Assembly (NCBI GenBank): GCA_963383645.1
Contig: OY726571.1
Location: 77,730,860-77,794,859 of the forward strand
From: Muscardinus avellanarius
Lineage: Eukaryota > Chordata > Mammalia > Rodentia > Gliridae
DNA length: 64,000 nucleotides
Direction: 5' to 3'
Position 1 is the first letter of the stretch; each line of letters begins with the position of its first letter. The notes beneath the pieces are model-generated. The model did no database searches and was not told the DNA's origin. It saw only the letters and a list, made by a program, of their open reading frames with translations. The position numbers were made by a program, and so were the translations under genes. Of the stretch, positions 21,667 through 34,020 are shown piece by piece.

Positions 21667-21849
21667 TTTTGGTGGTACTGGGATGGAACCCAGGGACCTT
21701 CTACCTCCAGGCTACACTCCCAGACCTATTTTATATTTTATTTGGAAACAGGGTCTCTTAAGCCAGCTGAGGCTGGCTTCGAACCTGCACAATCCTCCTG
21801 TCTCAGCCTCCCAAGCAGGAGGATTACAAGTGTGCGCCACCATGCCCGG
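21667..21849 (-). mobile_element. B1-dID SINE, young subfamily, target duplication
   Basis: Flanked by CTTAATCACCCTATCTTT (21649-21666) and CTTAATCACCCTGTCTTT (21850-21867). Contains the short linker gggtctcttaagccagc of the young subfamily. Confidence 0.95.
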
Positions 21850-22049
21850 CTTAATCACCCTGTCTTTAAGTTTACTAATTCTTTATTCCACCTATTCACA
21901 TCTCCTGCTCAGCAAGAGTCCATTTTTATTTCCATTCTTGTGTATTTCACACCAGAATTTCATCTGGTTCTCTTCCATAATTTGAATCTCATTGTTGATG
22001 CTCTTTATTTACCAAGACATCATTCTCCTGCTCTCCTTTAGTACTTTAG

Positions 22050-24995
22050 AAATGGCCTGCCTCAGTTCTTTGAGCATCGTTAACTGCTGAGTTAAAGTGT
22101 TTGTCTAGTAATTTAATTTCTGGACTTTGTCAGGAACAATTTGTATTGACTAATTTTTCCCCCTGTGTATAGGCCATATTTTCTTGGAGAGTTTGGTTTT
22201 TGTAATATTTTTTGTTGTTGTTGAAAACTGAGATAATATAAGGTATCAGCTCTGGAAATCAGATTCTCCTTCCTCACCAGGATTCTCTGTTTTTATTTAG
22301 TGACTTTTTCAAGCTAATTTTTGTAGAGTCTGTACTCTGCCATCTGTGGCCAGTGAAATTGGTTCAGTGGTCAGAAAACACTGAACAGACTATTTCCTTA
22401 GATGCTCAAAGCCAGCGAGTCTCTGTTTTTGCAGAGGGGTGCTGTGAGCATGTTGGAGCATGCCTTCAGTGCCCTGGTGGGTAGCTTGCAACTCCACCGC
22501 AGCCTCCATTTTCTGCTTGTGCTGAGAGTCTCAGATTCCTGGGAAGGTAAGAGCATCAGGCCTCCCTACATCTTTACTGAGCATGTGCAGGACCTACAGG
22601 GAGCTACTCACCCACCAAGCGCAGGGCCTTGTAGATTCCCAGGAATATGGCAGTGTTTTTCAAAGTCCCCTGTGAATATCACACACCCTGTTTTTTCTTT
22701 TAAGTTTTTGGTTTGCTTGTTGTTTGTTCCATGCACCCTCTGACGGCTGTGATGATAAACAATTGTAGCTGATTATTTTTGACAAATGCCCCTGGGCAAA
22801 GGCTCTTCTCCCTGGGTGAGTGCCAGGTCACATTAAGTAAGCAAGCTGTGCATATGGATGTCCCCGACTGGTCAATGACAGTGTTCTTGGAATGGGACTT
22901 TGAAGGAGCTCCAGTCCAGTGGTGCCTCCTCCAGTGGCTGATGGGCTGTTGGTTTTACCACGATTGAAGGCTAGTGGTTTTTAACCGCATGGAGCCAGGG
23001 AGCAAGAGGTGAGAATAGAGTAGATTAAAAACACCATAGAGCTTACTACTTTACCACGAATCTCTCGCCCCCCTTGAATAAGACTTCCCAGATTGCTTCA
23101 TGCCTTTTGCTAACTCCCAAAGTTCTGAAAGAGTTGATTCTGATCATCTCTGACATCGTCCTCATTGTGTTTACAGAGGAGAGTCTCTCAGAGGTCTCTC
23201 CTGATGACATCGGTAGATATTATTTATGCCTGGAAATGGACCACCAAGCCATATAGATGTGAGGTTACATCAATTTTTCTGCTTAATTTTTGTGGTCCAT
23301 GTGAAAGATGCCATCGGTCATTCATGATGTCCTCCGCCCTCGTAAAACATTAGAGGAGGAACTCAGGTCAACAGTAGTTTATTGACAGCTAAAGGTCATT
23401 ATTAATGGAGTCACCATCACAGAATACATACAGATTTACAAAATAAAAGATATATTTCATTAGATGCTTATAGCTTTGGGTCCCACACAAGAAGCAACAC
23501 ATGTACATTGGCTGAATCTTGCCTAAGAAGTTTAATGCTTGTACTGGCAAGCCATAGTAAGGATTATTTTGTAACTCCTCTTCTCATAGATTACTCAAGT
23601 TCCACACCCCCTGGCTTGCATGTTGTTGAAGCTGCTGCTGTTTTAGATTTGCATGAAAGCTTTGTTTTCTTGGCCCAACTCGCCCCTTTTCTACACCACA
23701 TCCCATCATCTTATTGTCTTCTAGAAAGCTGTGCACATCAATTGATCAGGCATTTATGGATCAGAAAGAAGACATTGGCATTTGGTGCCACGTTAGTGAA
23801 TTAAAGTGATACCAAACTTGAAATTGGTGGCTGTAAGCTACAGAATTGGTAGCAAAGTTTTAGAAATATTAGATATTTAGGGGGTGTTCAATTTCAGGGG
23901 TTAAGAGTCATTTTGAAACCCGTGACGCACTGTTGCACCATCATGGATGCGAGCACAGATTTTAATATGTCTCAATTTTATCACCAACACTTTTTGTTAC
24001 ATCTTTGCGGCAGTTTTATTATCTTCCTGGATCTCATTGGGTTGTGTCACTAACGTGGCAAGTTCATTGACTCTTGGTCAGTCCATTCACATCTAACCCT
24101 TTCTGAAAAGGAAAGACCATTTTGAACAGATTGAGCTATAGAAGGTAGATTTAAAATTTCCCCTTGGTCTCTTAATTCTGGGCTTTCTAGAAGCTTTCAA
24201 ACCCCCTCCTCCTGATGTGACTTGAAATTCACAAGAAAAAAGATAGCATGTCAGGGAACTGTGGTGCCATCTCATTATCTGGTATTTGGTGTGAAATAAT
24301 CATTTCGACACTTGCTTTGACAGTTGTGCCTCGTATTTGTGTAACCGGGTGTCAGCGAGGCCTGGAACGCAGCGGGTTTCTGTTCTGCAGCATGCAGAGG
24401 GGGCCACACGTTTGACCGCAGTCCTCTCCAGCACATTTCTTGTGGATCGTGTGGTCCTCTTTGCATGCAAGTGCTGCAAATAACATAGGATAAAAGTGAA
24501 ATTCATGGAAAACCATATTATGAAGATCTGTCTATTGTTCAAGGACTGACTGTTCTGCAGACAGATGCTTGCTCTCTCTGATGGCCCCAGAAAGGGACAG
24601 GGGATCATTCTGGTGGCCGGGCCCAGGTGCCCCAGAAACACCTCAACTCCCTGTTCCTCGGGTTTGGGACACTTTTGACTCTTCCTGGGCCTTTTTAAGT
24701 TCCTTGGGCACTAATACTCTTTCTTTATATATTCAGTTTATCAATTGAAGCCTATCAGTTTCCTCTTATTTTTATTCCCCTAAGGTCCTTTTGATTTGTT
24801 GGGAAAAGGCTTTAAGAAGGAATCAGGACCCAAAATAACCTACTTCTTTTTCTCTTTCACTCTTCCACCATCCCCGCCCGCTTTATCTCTTCTCCTTCCT
24901 TCAATCTCAGCCACCTTTCCAGCTTGGAGCATGGCTTACCATTCCGTTCAGCTTCTTTCCTTGGTGCTTTTATCTCATTGGCCTGCCTTTTCTTC
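22050..24995. other. About 2.9 kb of repeat-poor intron, nothing recognised
   Basis: Open frames here (such as 23508-23804, 98 codons, and 22779-22967) match no family I know and have no splice or processed-gene context. I treat them as chance. Confidence 0.5.
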
Positions 24996-25040
24996 TTTCT
25001 TGGAAACATGTTTGAATTTATTTTTGTGTATGTGTCTGTG

Positions 25041-25229
25041 TGGTGCTGGGGACTGAACCCAGGAATACTCTTCCTCCAAGCTACAACTCCAACTCTTTTT
25101 ATTTTTTGTTTTGAAATAGTCTCACTAGGTTGCTGAGAGTTTCGCTGTATTGATGACACTGATCTCAAACCTGCAATTCTCCTGTCTCAGCCTCCCGAGT
25201 ACCAGGATTATATAATCACGCATGCGTGA
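25041..25229 (-). mobile_element. B1-dID SINE, old, antisense
   Basis: tggtgctggggactgaaccc, agctacaactccaactct, then antisense B1 tgtctcagcctcccgagtac. Confidence 0.8.
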
Positions 25230-25249
25230 CTTTAGAACTGAAGAAAATC

Positions 25250-25478
25250 AGCTGGGCGTGGTGGCGTACACTTGTAATCCCAGCATTCTAGAAGCTGAGA
25301 CCCGAGAATCATGGTTCACGGACAGCCTCAGCTACTTAGTGAGGCCCTCTGCAACTCAGTGGGACCCGGTTTCAAAATAAAGAATAAAAAATTGGGCAGG
25401 GGGTGTAGCTTGGAGGTTAAATGCCCCTGGGTTCCATCCCAGACCTGCACAAAAATAAAATAAATTAAAATAAAATAA
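25250..25478 (+). mobile_element. B1-dID SINE with target-site duplication
   Basis: Exact 16-bp flanks AGAACTGAAGAAAATC (25234-25249 and 25479-25494). Complete element with an (AAATA)-type tail, followed by an (AAAC)n run at 25497-25521. Confidence 0.95.
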
Positions 25479-25704
25479 AGAACTGAAGAAAATCTAACAA
25501 ACAAACAAACAAACAAACAAACCCAGAACCATGTTGGTTGTCTAGTCTTAGTGCCAGTGTTTATAATAGCCCTAGATGATTTGTATGAAGCACTAGAAAA
25601 TTTTTCATGTTTGTGTGAGTTTGGGGCTTTCCAATATTAACTAGGGAGGGCATTGGTGGTATGGTATGAGCATAGCTACTTTTATGTTTAAATGCTGAAT
25701 GTCT

Positions 25705-26020
25705 GCTCTAGATCTTGTGTGCAGGGTTGTTGTAGTTGAGGCTGAGGGTTGTAATTCCATCAGTGGGTGAGTCCTTTGTAATGGATTTACTGGGTGGTAA
25801 CCTAGGCTGTAGGGCGTGGCTGGGGTAGGGTAGGGTCCCTGAGGGTGTCCTCCTAGGGACTGTGCCGTGTCTTTGAATCCTGATCACTCTCTTCTTGCTT
25901 CTGGCTTCCCAGTGTGAAAGGATGTGGGAAAGTGAAGCTTCCGTGGACCTTCTGTATGTCTGTTGGAATTCAGGAATCACAGTGTAGACATATTTGGCTT
26001 TGGTGAACTTGTTGGCCATA
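25705..26020 (+). mobile_element. Possible ERVL-MaLR-type LTR fragment
   Basis: The order ccatcagtgggtgagtcctt, tggatttactgggtgg, ggctgtagggcgtggctgg, cttgcttctggcttcc follows a widespread mammalian LTR-like repeat that also appears at 59690-60010. Class assigned from memory; old and diverged. Confidence 0.4.
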
Positions 26021-26334
26021 TATGAGAGTTACCACTGTTCTATTAAGTAGGCTTTTTGATGCAAATTAGTAAGTACCTTTCAAGAAATGAGCCAGTATGT
26101 ATCCCTCAATAAGGGAAAGAGTTTGAGGTGGGTTTTTTTTTTTTTTTCCAGTGAGCAATGAATTTAATGTCTATTCCAGAGAATGAAATAACTCAAAACT
26201 TAAAGTTTTTATTAGATATATGAGGACAGATTGAATAGTGAATCACGTATTTTGGTAGACTATGCTTCAGTACAATTGAATTATAATAAAAAGCTGCGAA
26301 TTGTACCTATGAGGACATTGTTCTGAAAATCGGA

Positions 26335-26500
26335 AGGCTTTGGATCAAACTCTAATTCTAGCACTCTATAACTGTGTGCCTTCGGGCAAGTCATAGAAAC
26401 CCTTCAGAACTTTATTTCCATGGACGCCAGAGTGATGGGAGGAGTCTGACCTTTGTGATCTCTTAGGTTCTTTTCAGTTTCCTCACTCTATGATTTTAAC
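26335..26500 (+). mobile_element. MIR fragment
   Basis: ctctaattctagcactctat, aactgtgtgccttcgggcaa and gtcatagaaacccttcagaa match the MIR order 'gctgtgtgaccttgggcaagt...aacctctctg'. Confidence 0.65.
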
Positions 26501-27950
26501 ATATCCCTTAAAGTTAATTAACATGTTTTATTATGCTCCCTATCTAATAAGTTAATCTCATTCATTAAATTTTACCAACTCAAGGAAGAGAAAATAAGCA
26601 ACTATATGCTTGAAGTTATGGAAGTAAACCTGCTGAGACGATATTGGGTTTACTAACCCAAATTGTATGTTTTTGAAAATAAGATGCTAAAAACTTTACT
26701 GGCAGCATCTCTGGTTTTGTAATGTGTCTCAGATGTGGCTACTGAGCTAGGGCATGGTTGGAATCCTGAGGGACATTCCACGTAGAGCACTGCAAAGGCT
26801 CAGCTTTGGTCTGGGTTTTATAAAGTCAGCTTGGAACAGACCCATCCATGTGGGGCCCTTCAGATCCTGTGCTGCGCAGCCTCACATGTGGTGAGTGTCT
26901 TAAAGTTATTAGTAGGTGCCATGGTGTAGCAAAAAGGACCATCAGCTGTTTGGGGTATGATTAAAGGTAGACATTTCCTTTCACCATCTGGCCATTTCAA
27001 AATTTGATTCCTGCATTACATCCAGATGAGACTAAACAGGGTTGGGTAATATACTTTTTCTTTCTGCAGAAATATATAATTATATCTATCAATGCAAAGT
27101 ACTTGTGAATATAAATGCAGTAAACAGATGTTAGACACATAGATATTTTAAAGGTGAGCTGTATTTTAGACTACCAGATTCTCATGCTCTTCTTAAGCTA
27201 TTGTTTCAGCAAAAACTATAATGATGAAATATAGTATATTTTTTCAAAATGAACCTTGGGAATATCTTGTTGCATATGTTAATGTTTAGTGAAAGTTGAA
27301 GTGAATTTGATTATCACTTTACAATTATTTTAGAAATATGAAGAGCAAAATGGCCAGTGAATTTTTTAAGGGAGGTATTTAGAAAGTCTACTTTGTAGAG
27401 GAAATTTCAGATAAGGTACTAGCATAGCACTTGAATAGAATCCTTCATATACCTTGTTAAGTGACCCTCTTACATCTTGCTTACCTTAAAAGGGATTTTA
27501 TTTTTTGGCCTTTATAATTTAGTAATATTCATAATTATTCTTTTATACTTGAAAATGATGACAAACTATTTTTGGTTAGCTGGTCATTGAAATTTTCTCT
27601 TCTATAAAGCGTAATAGGCTGACCTTCAACTTAAAGTATATTTATTTAAGAACACACTACCTGATGTCTGTTGACATTAGCATGTAATACAGGACATCTT
27701 ATCTCCATCATTATTATTGAGAATCATGTTTGATCCAACATTTAAGGTGAGCAAACAATGCAATAGAAATAGATATTACAGCACTTTTGACCATTGGAGT
27801 CACATCGGTGAGAGCACTGCAATACTTGCTCTAACTTTTTAAAAAACACTGAAATCCTACCAAAAACTGATAAAGTGTAATATCTCAAAATACAATTAAA
27901 TGAATGTTTCCATTATCACTGTACAGAACCTTACAAAAGGTGCACAGCAG
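26500..27950. other. Repeat-poor AT-rich intron, nothing recognised
   Basis: About 1.45 kb with no SINE or L1 that I can see. Possibly constrained non-coding sequence, but only comparison between species could show it. Confidence 0.45.
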
Positions 27951-27954
27951 ATTT

Positions 27955-28111
27955 ATTTTTTATTTATTTATTTTTGGTGGTACTGGGGTTCCTGGAAGCC
28001 CTTCTACCTCCGGGCTACACTCTCAGACCTATTTTATACTTTTTATTTGGAAACAGGGTCTCTTAAGCCAGCACATGCGGGAATTACAAGCGTGTGCCAT
28101 CACGCCCAGCT
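27955..28111 (-). mobile_element. B1-dID SINE, young subfamily, internal deletion
   Basis: ggtggtactggggttcctgg through gggtctcttaagccagc, then jumps straight to gcgggaattacaagcgtgtg, so about 45 bp of B1 are missing. Approximate target repeat cagattta/cagatttt on the two sides. Confidence 0.85.
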
Positions 28112-28293
28112 CACATCAGATTTTTATATGCAAAATATTTATATACTTTGTATATTTTTATATGCAAAATATTCCTAAAAAGAGAGGAAATGAATATATA
28201 TATATAAAATCTTTATTTCTCCCTCTCCTATGAAGAAGTCTACTTTAGTTGTATAGAATTTTAATTTTCATTTGCTTAAAAAATGATAGAATA

Positions 28294-28500
28294 AGCTGGG
28301 TGTAGTAGTACATGTTTGTAATCCCAGCATTTGAGAGGCTGAGACAGGAGGATGACAGATGACAGTTCGCAAATAGCCTCAGCTACTTACGCCCTTTGCA
28401 ACTCAATGAGACCCTGTTTCAAAATAAAGAATAAAAAAATAGGACTGGGGTTGTAGTTCGGAGAAAGAATGCTTCTGGGTTCCATCCCCAGTACTGGGGG
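28294..28500 (+). mobile_element. B1-dID SINE, older subfamily
   Basis: Head agctgggtgtagtagtacat, box B region with a small local repeat (gatgacagatgacag), right half ending catccccagtactgggggg. Confidence 0.85.
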
Positions 28501-28607
28501 GGGTAAGTAAATTTGACTCATCACATTAGAACTCTTTCCTCATTGCTCATTTTACCTGGAAGAGCTGCTGGATTTTTATCTCTTTGGAATTTAAAAGTAG
28601 CAGACTG

Positions 28608-28770
28608 ATCCAGCATTCAGGAGACTGAGACCGGAGGATCGCGGTTCGCAGACAGCCTCAGCTACTTAGGCCCTCTGCAACTCAGTGAGACCCTGTTTCA
28701 AAATAAAGAATAAAAAAATAGGGCAGGGGGTGTAGCTTGGAGGTCGAATGCCGCTGGGTTTCATCCACAG

Positions 28771-28820
<50 letters not shown>
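28608..28820 (+). mobile_element. 5'-truncated B1-dID SINE with (AC)n tail
   Basis: Begins inside the B1 part (tccagcattcaggagactga) and ends ctgggtttcatccacag. An (AC)n run of about 25 units replaces the A-tail at 28772-28820. Confidence 0.85.
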
Positions 28821-28823
<3 letters not shown>

Positions 28824-29140
28824 GACTGAAATCTCAGAAAATGGTCTGGCAAGGTGTTCTTAGACAAGCCAGCCTACCATACAGTAAGTGAAAATGCATA
28901 CACTTCAGTTCCAATTAAGAATTGACAGGGAATGCAGTTCTACTACGTGAAAATAATTAATATAGAAACAAGGAGAGACTGTCTTTTAGTTGCCTTAGGA
29001 AAATGGATGCCTTTTTGTTAGTTTGCATTTAAAATCTATATTGTTCAATAGCAAAAGACTGCAGTGTTCCCATTAATTTATCAACATTTTGTTTCAGGTA
29101 ATGTAATAAAAGTCATTTAATTTAGTTTCACATGTACTCT
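28821..29140. other. Unique intron, nothing recognised
   Basis: No identifiable feature. Confidence 0.45.
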
Positions 29141-29142
29141 AT

Positions 29143-29290
29143 ATGATGCCCTGTATCATCTTGGGACTCTGCAACTAGTGAGGCCATCACCACATTCAAG
29201 ACTAAAGATGTTCAGAACTGAGGTAAAACCATTTCTCTTTATCATGACATCCAATTTCAGATATTTTGTTATAGTAACACAAAGTAGCCA
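29143..29290 (+). mobile_element. Possible ERVL-MaLR-type LTR 3' fragment
   Basis: gatgccctgtatcatcttgg ... gatattttgttatagtaaca resembles the end of old MaLR LTRs ('...ttttgttatagcaacagaa'). A similar piece lies at 30200-30372. Confidence 0.35.
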
Positions 29291-30080
29291 AGGAAAGCCA
29301 AGGAAGAGTTCACAAGAATTGCCTCTGATACTTAGATAATGTTATACACATTTTATACATATGTGGTGTGTATACATTATATATATCAGGGACTGTATAC
29401 TCTATCTAATATATAAATATATGTAGTTATGCATATAGTCCTTGATTTACAATGGATTGGCTTAGGATTCTTTATGATATCAGAAAAGCAATATGTATTC
29501 CATAGAAACAGTATTTCAGATTTTGAATTTTCACCATTTCCTCTGCTACATGAAAGGATCCCCTCTCAGTGAGCTACGGCTCCCAGCGCCATGTGGTCAC
29601 ATGTTGAGGAAGGGAAACAGTGGTGCCCCAGAGTGCGCTGTGTGGCTGCACTGTGATGTTTGGTAGATTATTATGCAGTTTTTCTTCCAGGATTGCTTAT
29701 CTACATAGAGCCTACTGGGCCACAACCTGAACTTATACAGAAGTCAAGGAACTTCTGTATTGTGTGTCTTGTTTTGGAGAGACTGATCTCCAATGGTTCT
29801 TTCCTTCTCAGCTCTGAAATGACTTGTTGATGCCTTCGTGATTCTGTCATGAAGCAGGTACGTCATGTGGCAGTGTCAGGGAACCCTGTCTGAATTCCAG
29901 CCTCACCGCTGTGTTGTGTGCGCGGTTGATGTAGTAAAATAAAATAACTTCCTAAGTTTTCCTCTGAAGTTTAAGTAACAATGAGCGTGACTCCACAGTA
30001 CAGTGTCTAGCACGTAAGAATTAGCCCCTCAAATTTAATGTGTTGGACACTGGGTCTCCAGTGCACCATGCTTAAAAGGT
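29291..30080. other. AT-rich intron, little recognised
   Basis: Includes TA-rich stretches near 29330-29430. A very degraded MIR-like stretch (cagtgtctagcacgtaag) is possible near 30000. Confidence 0.4.
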
Positions 30081-30084
30081 GTTT

Positions 30085-30114
<30 letters not shown>
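30081..30114. repeat. (TTTTG)n simple repeat
   Basis: Six or so TTTTG units. They split the LTR-like sequence on both sides. Confidence 0.9.
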
Positions 30115-30115
<1 letters not shown>

Positions 30116-30372
30116 AGGATGTGATTGGTTGTGAGGTTAGTGCGTTCATGGGTTAATGACCTGTGGGCGTGGCTTTGTCATAAAGGCAAGCTCTCCTGCA
30201 TTCTGGTGGCCTCATCCTGTGATGCCTTTTGCCATGATATGACAAGGGCCTCTCACCAGATACTAGCTCTTGGACCTCCTAGTCTCCAGATCCAGAAGCT
30301 AAATAGACCTCTATTCTTTATAAATTTTCCAGCTTGTGATATTCAATTATAGCAACAGAAAACAGATGAATG
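30115..30372 (+). mobile_element. Possible ERVL-MaLR-type LTR fragment
   Basis: gtgattggttgtgaggttag, cctctattctttataaattt and tatagcaacagaaaacagat follow the order of an MST/MLT-like LTR end. Class from memory. Confidence 0.45.
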
Positions 30373-32835
30373 CACATGCTAACTATATTATTATCATTCT
30401 CATTCTAAAGGTGAAGGAATTTTCTCTTTTCCCTCTTTCTTCTGAAGGTTTGCATCTGTTAAAATGAACTGTTAATAGATTGATGTATAGGGGTCACAGG
30501 AAAATGATTATCCAATGAACCAATAGGATTCCAAAACTTAGACCCCTCTTCATAGAGGAGAGGGAAATGAGGATGTAAGCAATGGAGAGGGGACAGTAAG
30601 TGATTTTTAGGGGAAACTAATGGGCCAGCTAACACAATAGCCTGCACAAAGTTCATCTTGTTTCTGGAGAGGTGGTGGGGAAGGTTAAAGTCAGAATGGC
30701 CTCAGGAATAAGTGTTTGCTTCCTTTGCTCAGGTCCTTCTGAGCTGCTGCAGAAGAATAGATGAGAAGTCTCTCTGGGGTGAGGACTCTGTGACTCTTGT
30801 TTCTTCTCTGGTAATTAATTTTCCCTGGGTGATGGGATTGTAGGGAAGACAGTAGCATTTCTTTTGGAGGAGCTTGCTTCCGTCAGATAAGGGAATTGGA
30901 GAGTCCCTCATGGTTGGCAGGTGGGAGTAGCAAAGGAAAGTTAGAGAAACCTGCTTGTCAAGCAGTGAGGCCTTCCAGTTTCCCCGTGTCAACCTGTCAT
31001 GCTTTGGGGGCATTGTTTTCTGGGTCCCCACATCACTGCTCAAGTCCTGTCTTTGGAAAGAACTGGGGAGCTGTGTTGGTTCCTCTGAAATCTTTCCAAT
31101 TAAATGACTTCTTCCTGGTCCACATTTTAAAGGCTTCCACTACTATTTACTAAATGTAGGAGGGAGAAGAGAATCACCCATCCCTCTTTTCTCCTTTTGC
31201 TTTCCATTCTGAAGCTGTTCTTCTAACACAGAACTTTTTTTTATGTCAACGGACTTTTTCACCCCTTTCTTCCCTGTAGCTCCAGGGACATTACTCTGAT
31301 GGTAATAACATATACTGTGGATCTCTTCTCCTCCTGTTGTTTTCATATTCAGATTCTTCTCTCCCATTATGCTAATGTGGAAGCTTGAGGAGTCCCTCGA
31401 GTTTTAGTGCCTGAGTAATTTGGCCCTTGTTTAGAAGAAAGGTTGTCTTCTTTCAGGTTTGAAGATGCAAGCTCATCCTTAATGATGTATTGTCAAGATA
31501 CACTCTCAGCTTAGTATTTTGGTCTTTGAAAATCATTTCACTTTCCCTAAATTCACTGAACAGTATCAGATATAATTTCATAATTTAGTTTCTTCAAGAT
31601 GATAATAAGAGTAATGAATTATTCTCTTAATAATGATTGCTTTGTGCAATGATTGGCTTTTCTTAGTCTATTTTTCTTTGTTTTACAAAATCCTAAAAGT
31701 GAATATGCTTTTCTCATACAATAGAGAACACTTCATTAAAAAAAAAAAGAATAATGCTTTTTTGTTATGCACACTCTTTTATGAATCTCTTTTTTTTTTA
31801 AAAAAAAAAGCACAATAGCAGGCTTGATGTTATAAAGTTCTATAAGCTCGACCATCAAATGAACATCTCTCTCTTAAGAATGATTTCAACAAAAAGTATG
31901 GTAATTGGTACATAGACTAAAATGCAGAGAATCGTTAGCTGGTCCCCAAGTGTACTTATTTTCTTCCAAATGGACTTTTAAGCATAATTGACATTAGAAT
32001 AAAAAAACTGATTTGGCAGGTCACTAGACTCTCCTGCTGTATGCGTGACAGAAATAAAATATTAAGTTAGAATTTTAAGAGTTTATTGTTCATACAAAAG
32101 GGTAGTGAACTAGAAAGCCTCAAACCAAAAAAAAAAAAAAAAAAGGGTATGCATCTCAATGATCTATCAGTTACAGAGCACTTTATTGAGATTGAAGGAG
32201 AAAGTTGTTTTTTGGCCTTTCCCACAGTTAACTGTCATATGTTCTGTTCTTTTTCAAGTCAGAGATGTGCAAGTTGATTCGTTTACAGCTAATTGGTTTT
32301 AATTTCGTTACACCATGAAAATAAGGATAAAAGAACTTTTGTTGGTATTTTGATTACATTTAGGTTAGTTTTGGGGGGCTCCGAATGATATAAGCTTTGG
32401 TTTCCTATGGACAGTTGGCCTTGAGTATCTAAACTGTGGCCTCCATCGTTACTTATATTATTTAACATGTCTTACCCTTTGCAGTTTGTCTAGAAAATGT
32501 TTTGTTTATCATTCAAAATTGACCTCTTTCTGGGGTGAAACCTGCCTCTCCCACAGAGTTGATTACTTTCCTTCTCCCTTCTCCCTGGTAAGTGATAGCC
32601 TCCCGTCATTCCACCGCTTACTGAAAATTGGTTAAGAAAAACATTCTGCTCTCTGACAGGCTTAGGTTCTAAGTACAGTTATTCTACTTACTGATCTTAA
32701 CTAAAGTTGTATTCTTTTAAAGGTCTCTAAATGCTGTTTTTTTTTAATCTATAAAATGAGAATATCATTTCATCCACAAAATGGATTAACCATTTTCCCA
32801 AAGCAGTATAGAATATATGTATATGCATGAAAGCA
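30373..32835. other. About 2.5 kb of repeat-poor intron
   Basis: No SINE or L1 recognised. Contains A-runs at about 31738-31750, 31800-31810 and 32127-32145. No gene or RNA identified. Confidence 0.45.
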
Positions 32836-32837
32836 CG

Positions 32838-32864
32838 TGCGCGCGCGCGCACACACACACACAC
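32838..32864. repeat. (GC)n(AC)n microsatellite
   Basis: gtgcgcgcgcgcgcacacac: alternating purine-pyrimidine, with Z-DNA potential. A GATA/GAAA-rich stretch follows at 32880-32930. Confidence 0.9.
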
Positions 32865-32929
32865 GTGGATGAGGTCTAGGTGGTGGATAGATGAGTGAAA
32901 GAGTAAGAAAGAAAGATGGATAGATGAAG

Positions 32930-33360
32930 AGATTCACCGTGGGGATTTGCTCTCACAATTATAAAGGCTCAGAAGTCTCACGTCTGCCACCTGTTTACAG
33001 GAGAACCAAGAAAGCCAGTGGTAAAAAATCACTCTGAGTCCAAAGACCTAAGAACCAGGGCATCCACTAATATAACCCACGGGTCTCAAAGGCCGATAAC
33101 CAGGAGTTGCCATGTCTGAGCACAGGGGAAGATGAAAGTCTCCAAGAGAAGAGAGAATTCCCCCTTCCTCTGCTATTTTGTTGGGTTTGGCCCTCAGCAG
33201 ATTGGATGATGCCCTGTACATTGATGAGGGTAGATCCTCGGTCTTCTGATTTAAATTCTAATTTATTCTAGAAATACACCCAGAAATAATGTTATGCCAA
33301 TTGTCTGGGCACCCCTTAGCCCAGTCAAGTTGACACTCTACATGAACTATTGCGGTCAGT
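32930..33360 (+). mobile_element. Ancient interspersed repeat, class not assigned
   Basis: acaattataaaggctcagaa, gcagattggatgatgccctg, acacccagaaataatgttat and agcccagtcaagttgaca occur in this order in a repeat I recall as widely dispersed in placental mammals. I cannot name the family safely. Confidence 0.45.
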
Positions 33361-33364
33361 GAAG

Positions 33365-34020
33365 ATAACCGTGGACATATTGTGTAATAAATGATCTCCA
33401 CGATCTCAGTGGCTTATAACAACAAAAAAGTATTTTGAGCCAGGCTCAGTGACACCCTTCTGTCATCCCAGCATCTCAGGAGTCTAAAGCAAGAAGATTG
33501 CAAATTTAAATTTGTGGCCAGCCTCAGCAGCTTAGCAAGACCCCTCCCAGAAAAAAAAAAAAGAAAAGGAAAGGAAAAAGGGGTAGAGATGTAGTTCAGT
33601 GGTAGATTAAACCCAGTGAGCTCTTGAGTTTAATCTCCAGTACAAAAATAAAAATTTGCTCCTGCTATAAATTCATCATAGAATTTGTCTATAAATACAG
33701 CCTATATACAGTCTGTCTCTACTTCAAAACACAGACTGTGAAAGAAGTGGAAGACAGGGAGGGCTAAGAGGACAAGTGGCTTTAAGCCTTCTACACATGC
33801 TGTTTCTGACCTGGTTCCATTGGCCACAGCATTCCCATGCTGCTCCTAGTAGACAGGGATTATACTACCTACCGCACAGTGGAGTCCACTACTGCCACCA
33901 AATATTGGCAAACAGTAATACAGTCACCAAAGGAATGACAATAAGGGCCCATCTGGTGCGGTTCTGTATGCTGAGGAGTTGCAGCCAGCAGATGCAGAAA
34001 GTGCCCATTGTTAAGTGAGG
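33365..34020 (+). mobile_element. Ancient interspersed repeat, split by a SINE, class not assigned
   Basis: gatctcagtggcttataaca before, and gctcctgctataaattcatc after, the SINE at 33439-33652. The later ttccattggccacagcatt may belong to it. Family not assigned. Confidence 0.4.
33439..33652 (+). mobile_element. B1-dID SINE, old
   Basis: Head gccaggctcagtgacaccct, an A-rich linker expanded to AAAAAGAAAAGG units, right half gatgtagttcagtggtagat ending aatctccagtac. Confidence 0.75.

Noticed and set aside
23508..23804. 98-codon open frame
   Set aside because: No recognisable domain, splice sites, or retrocopy hallmarks. Expected by chance in a 64-kb window.
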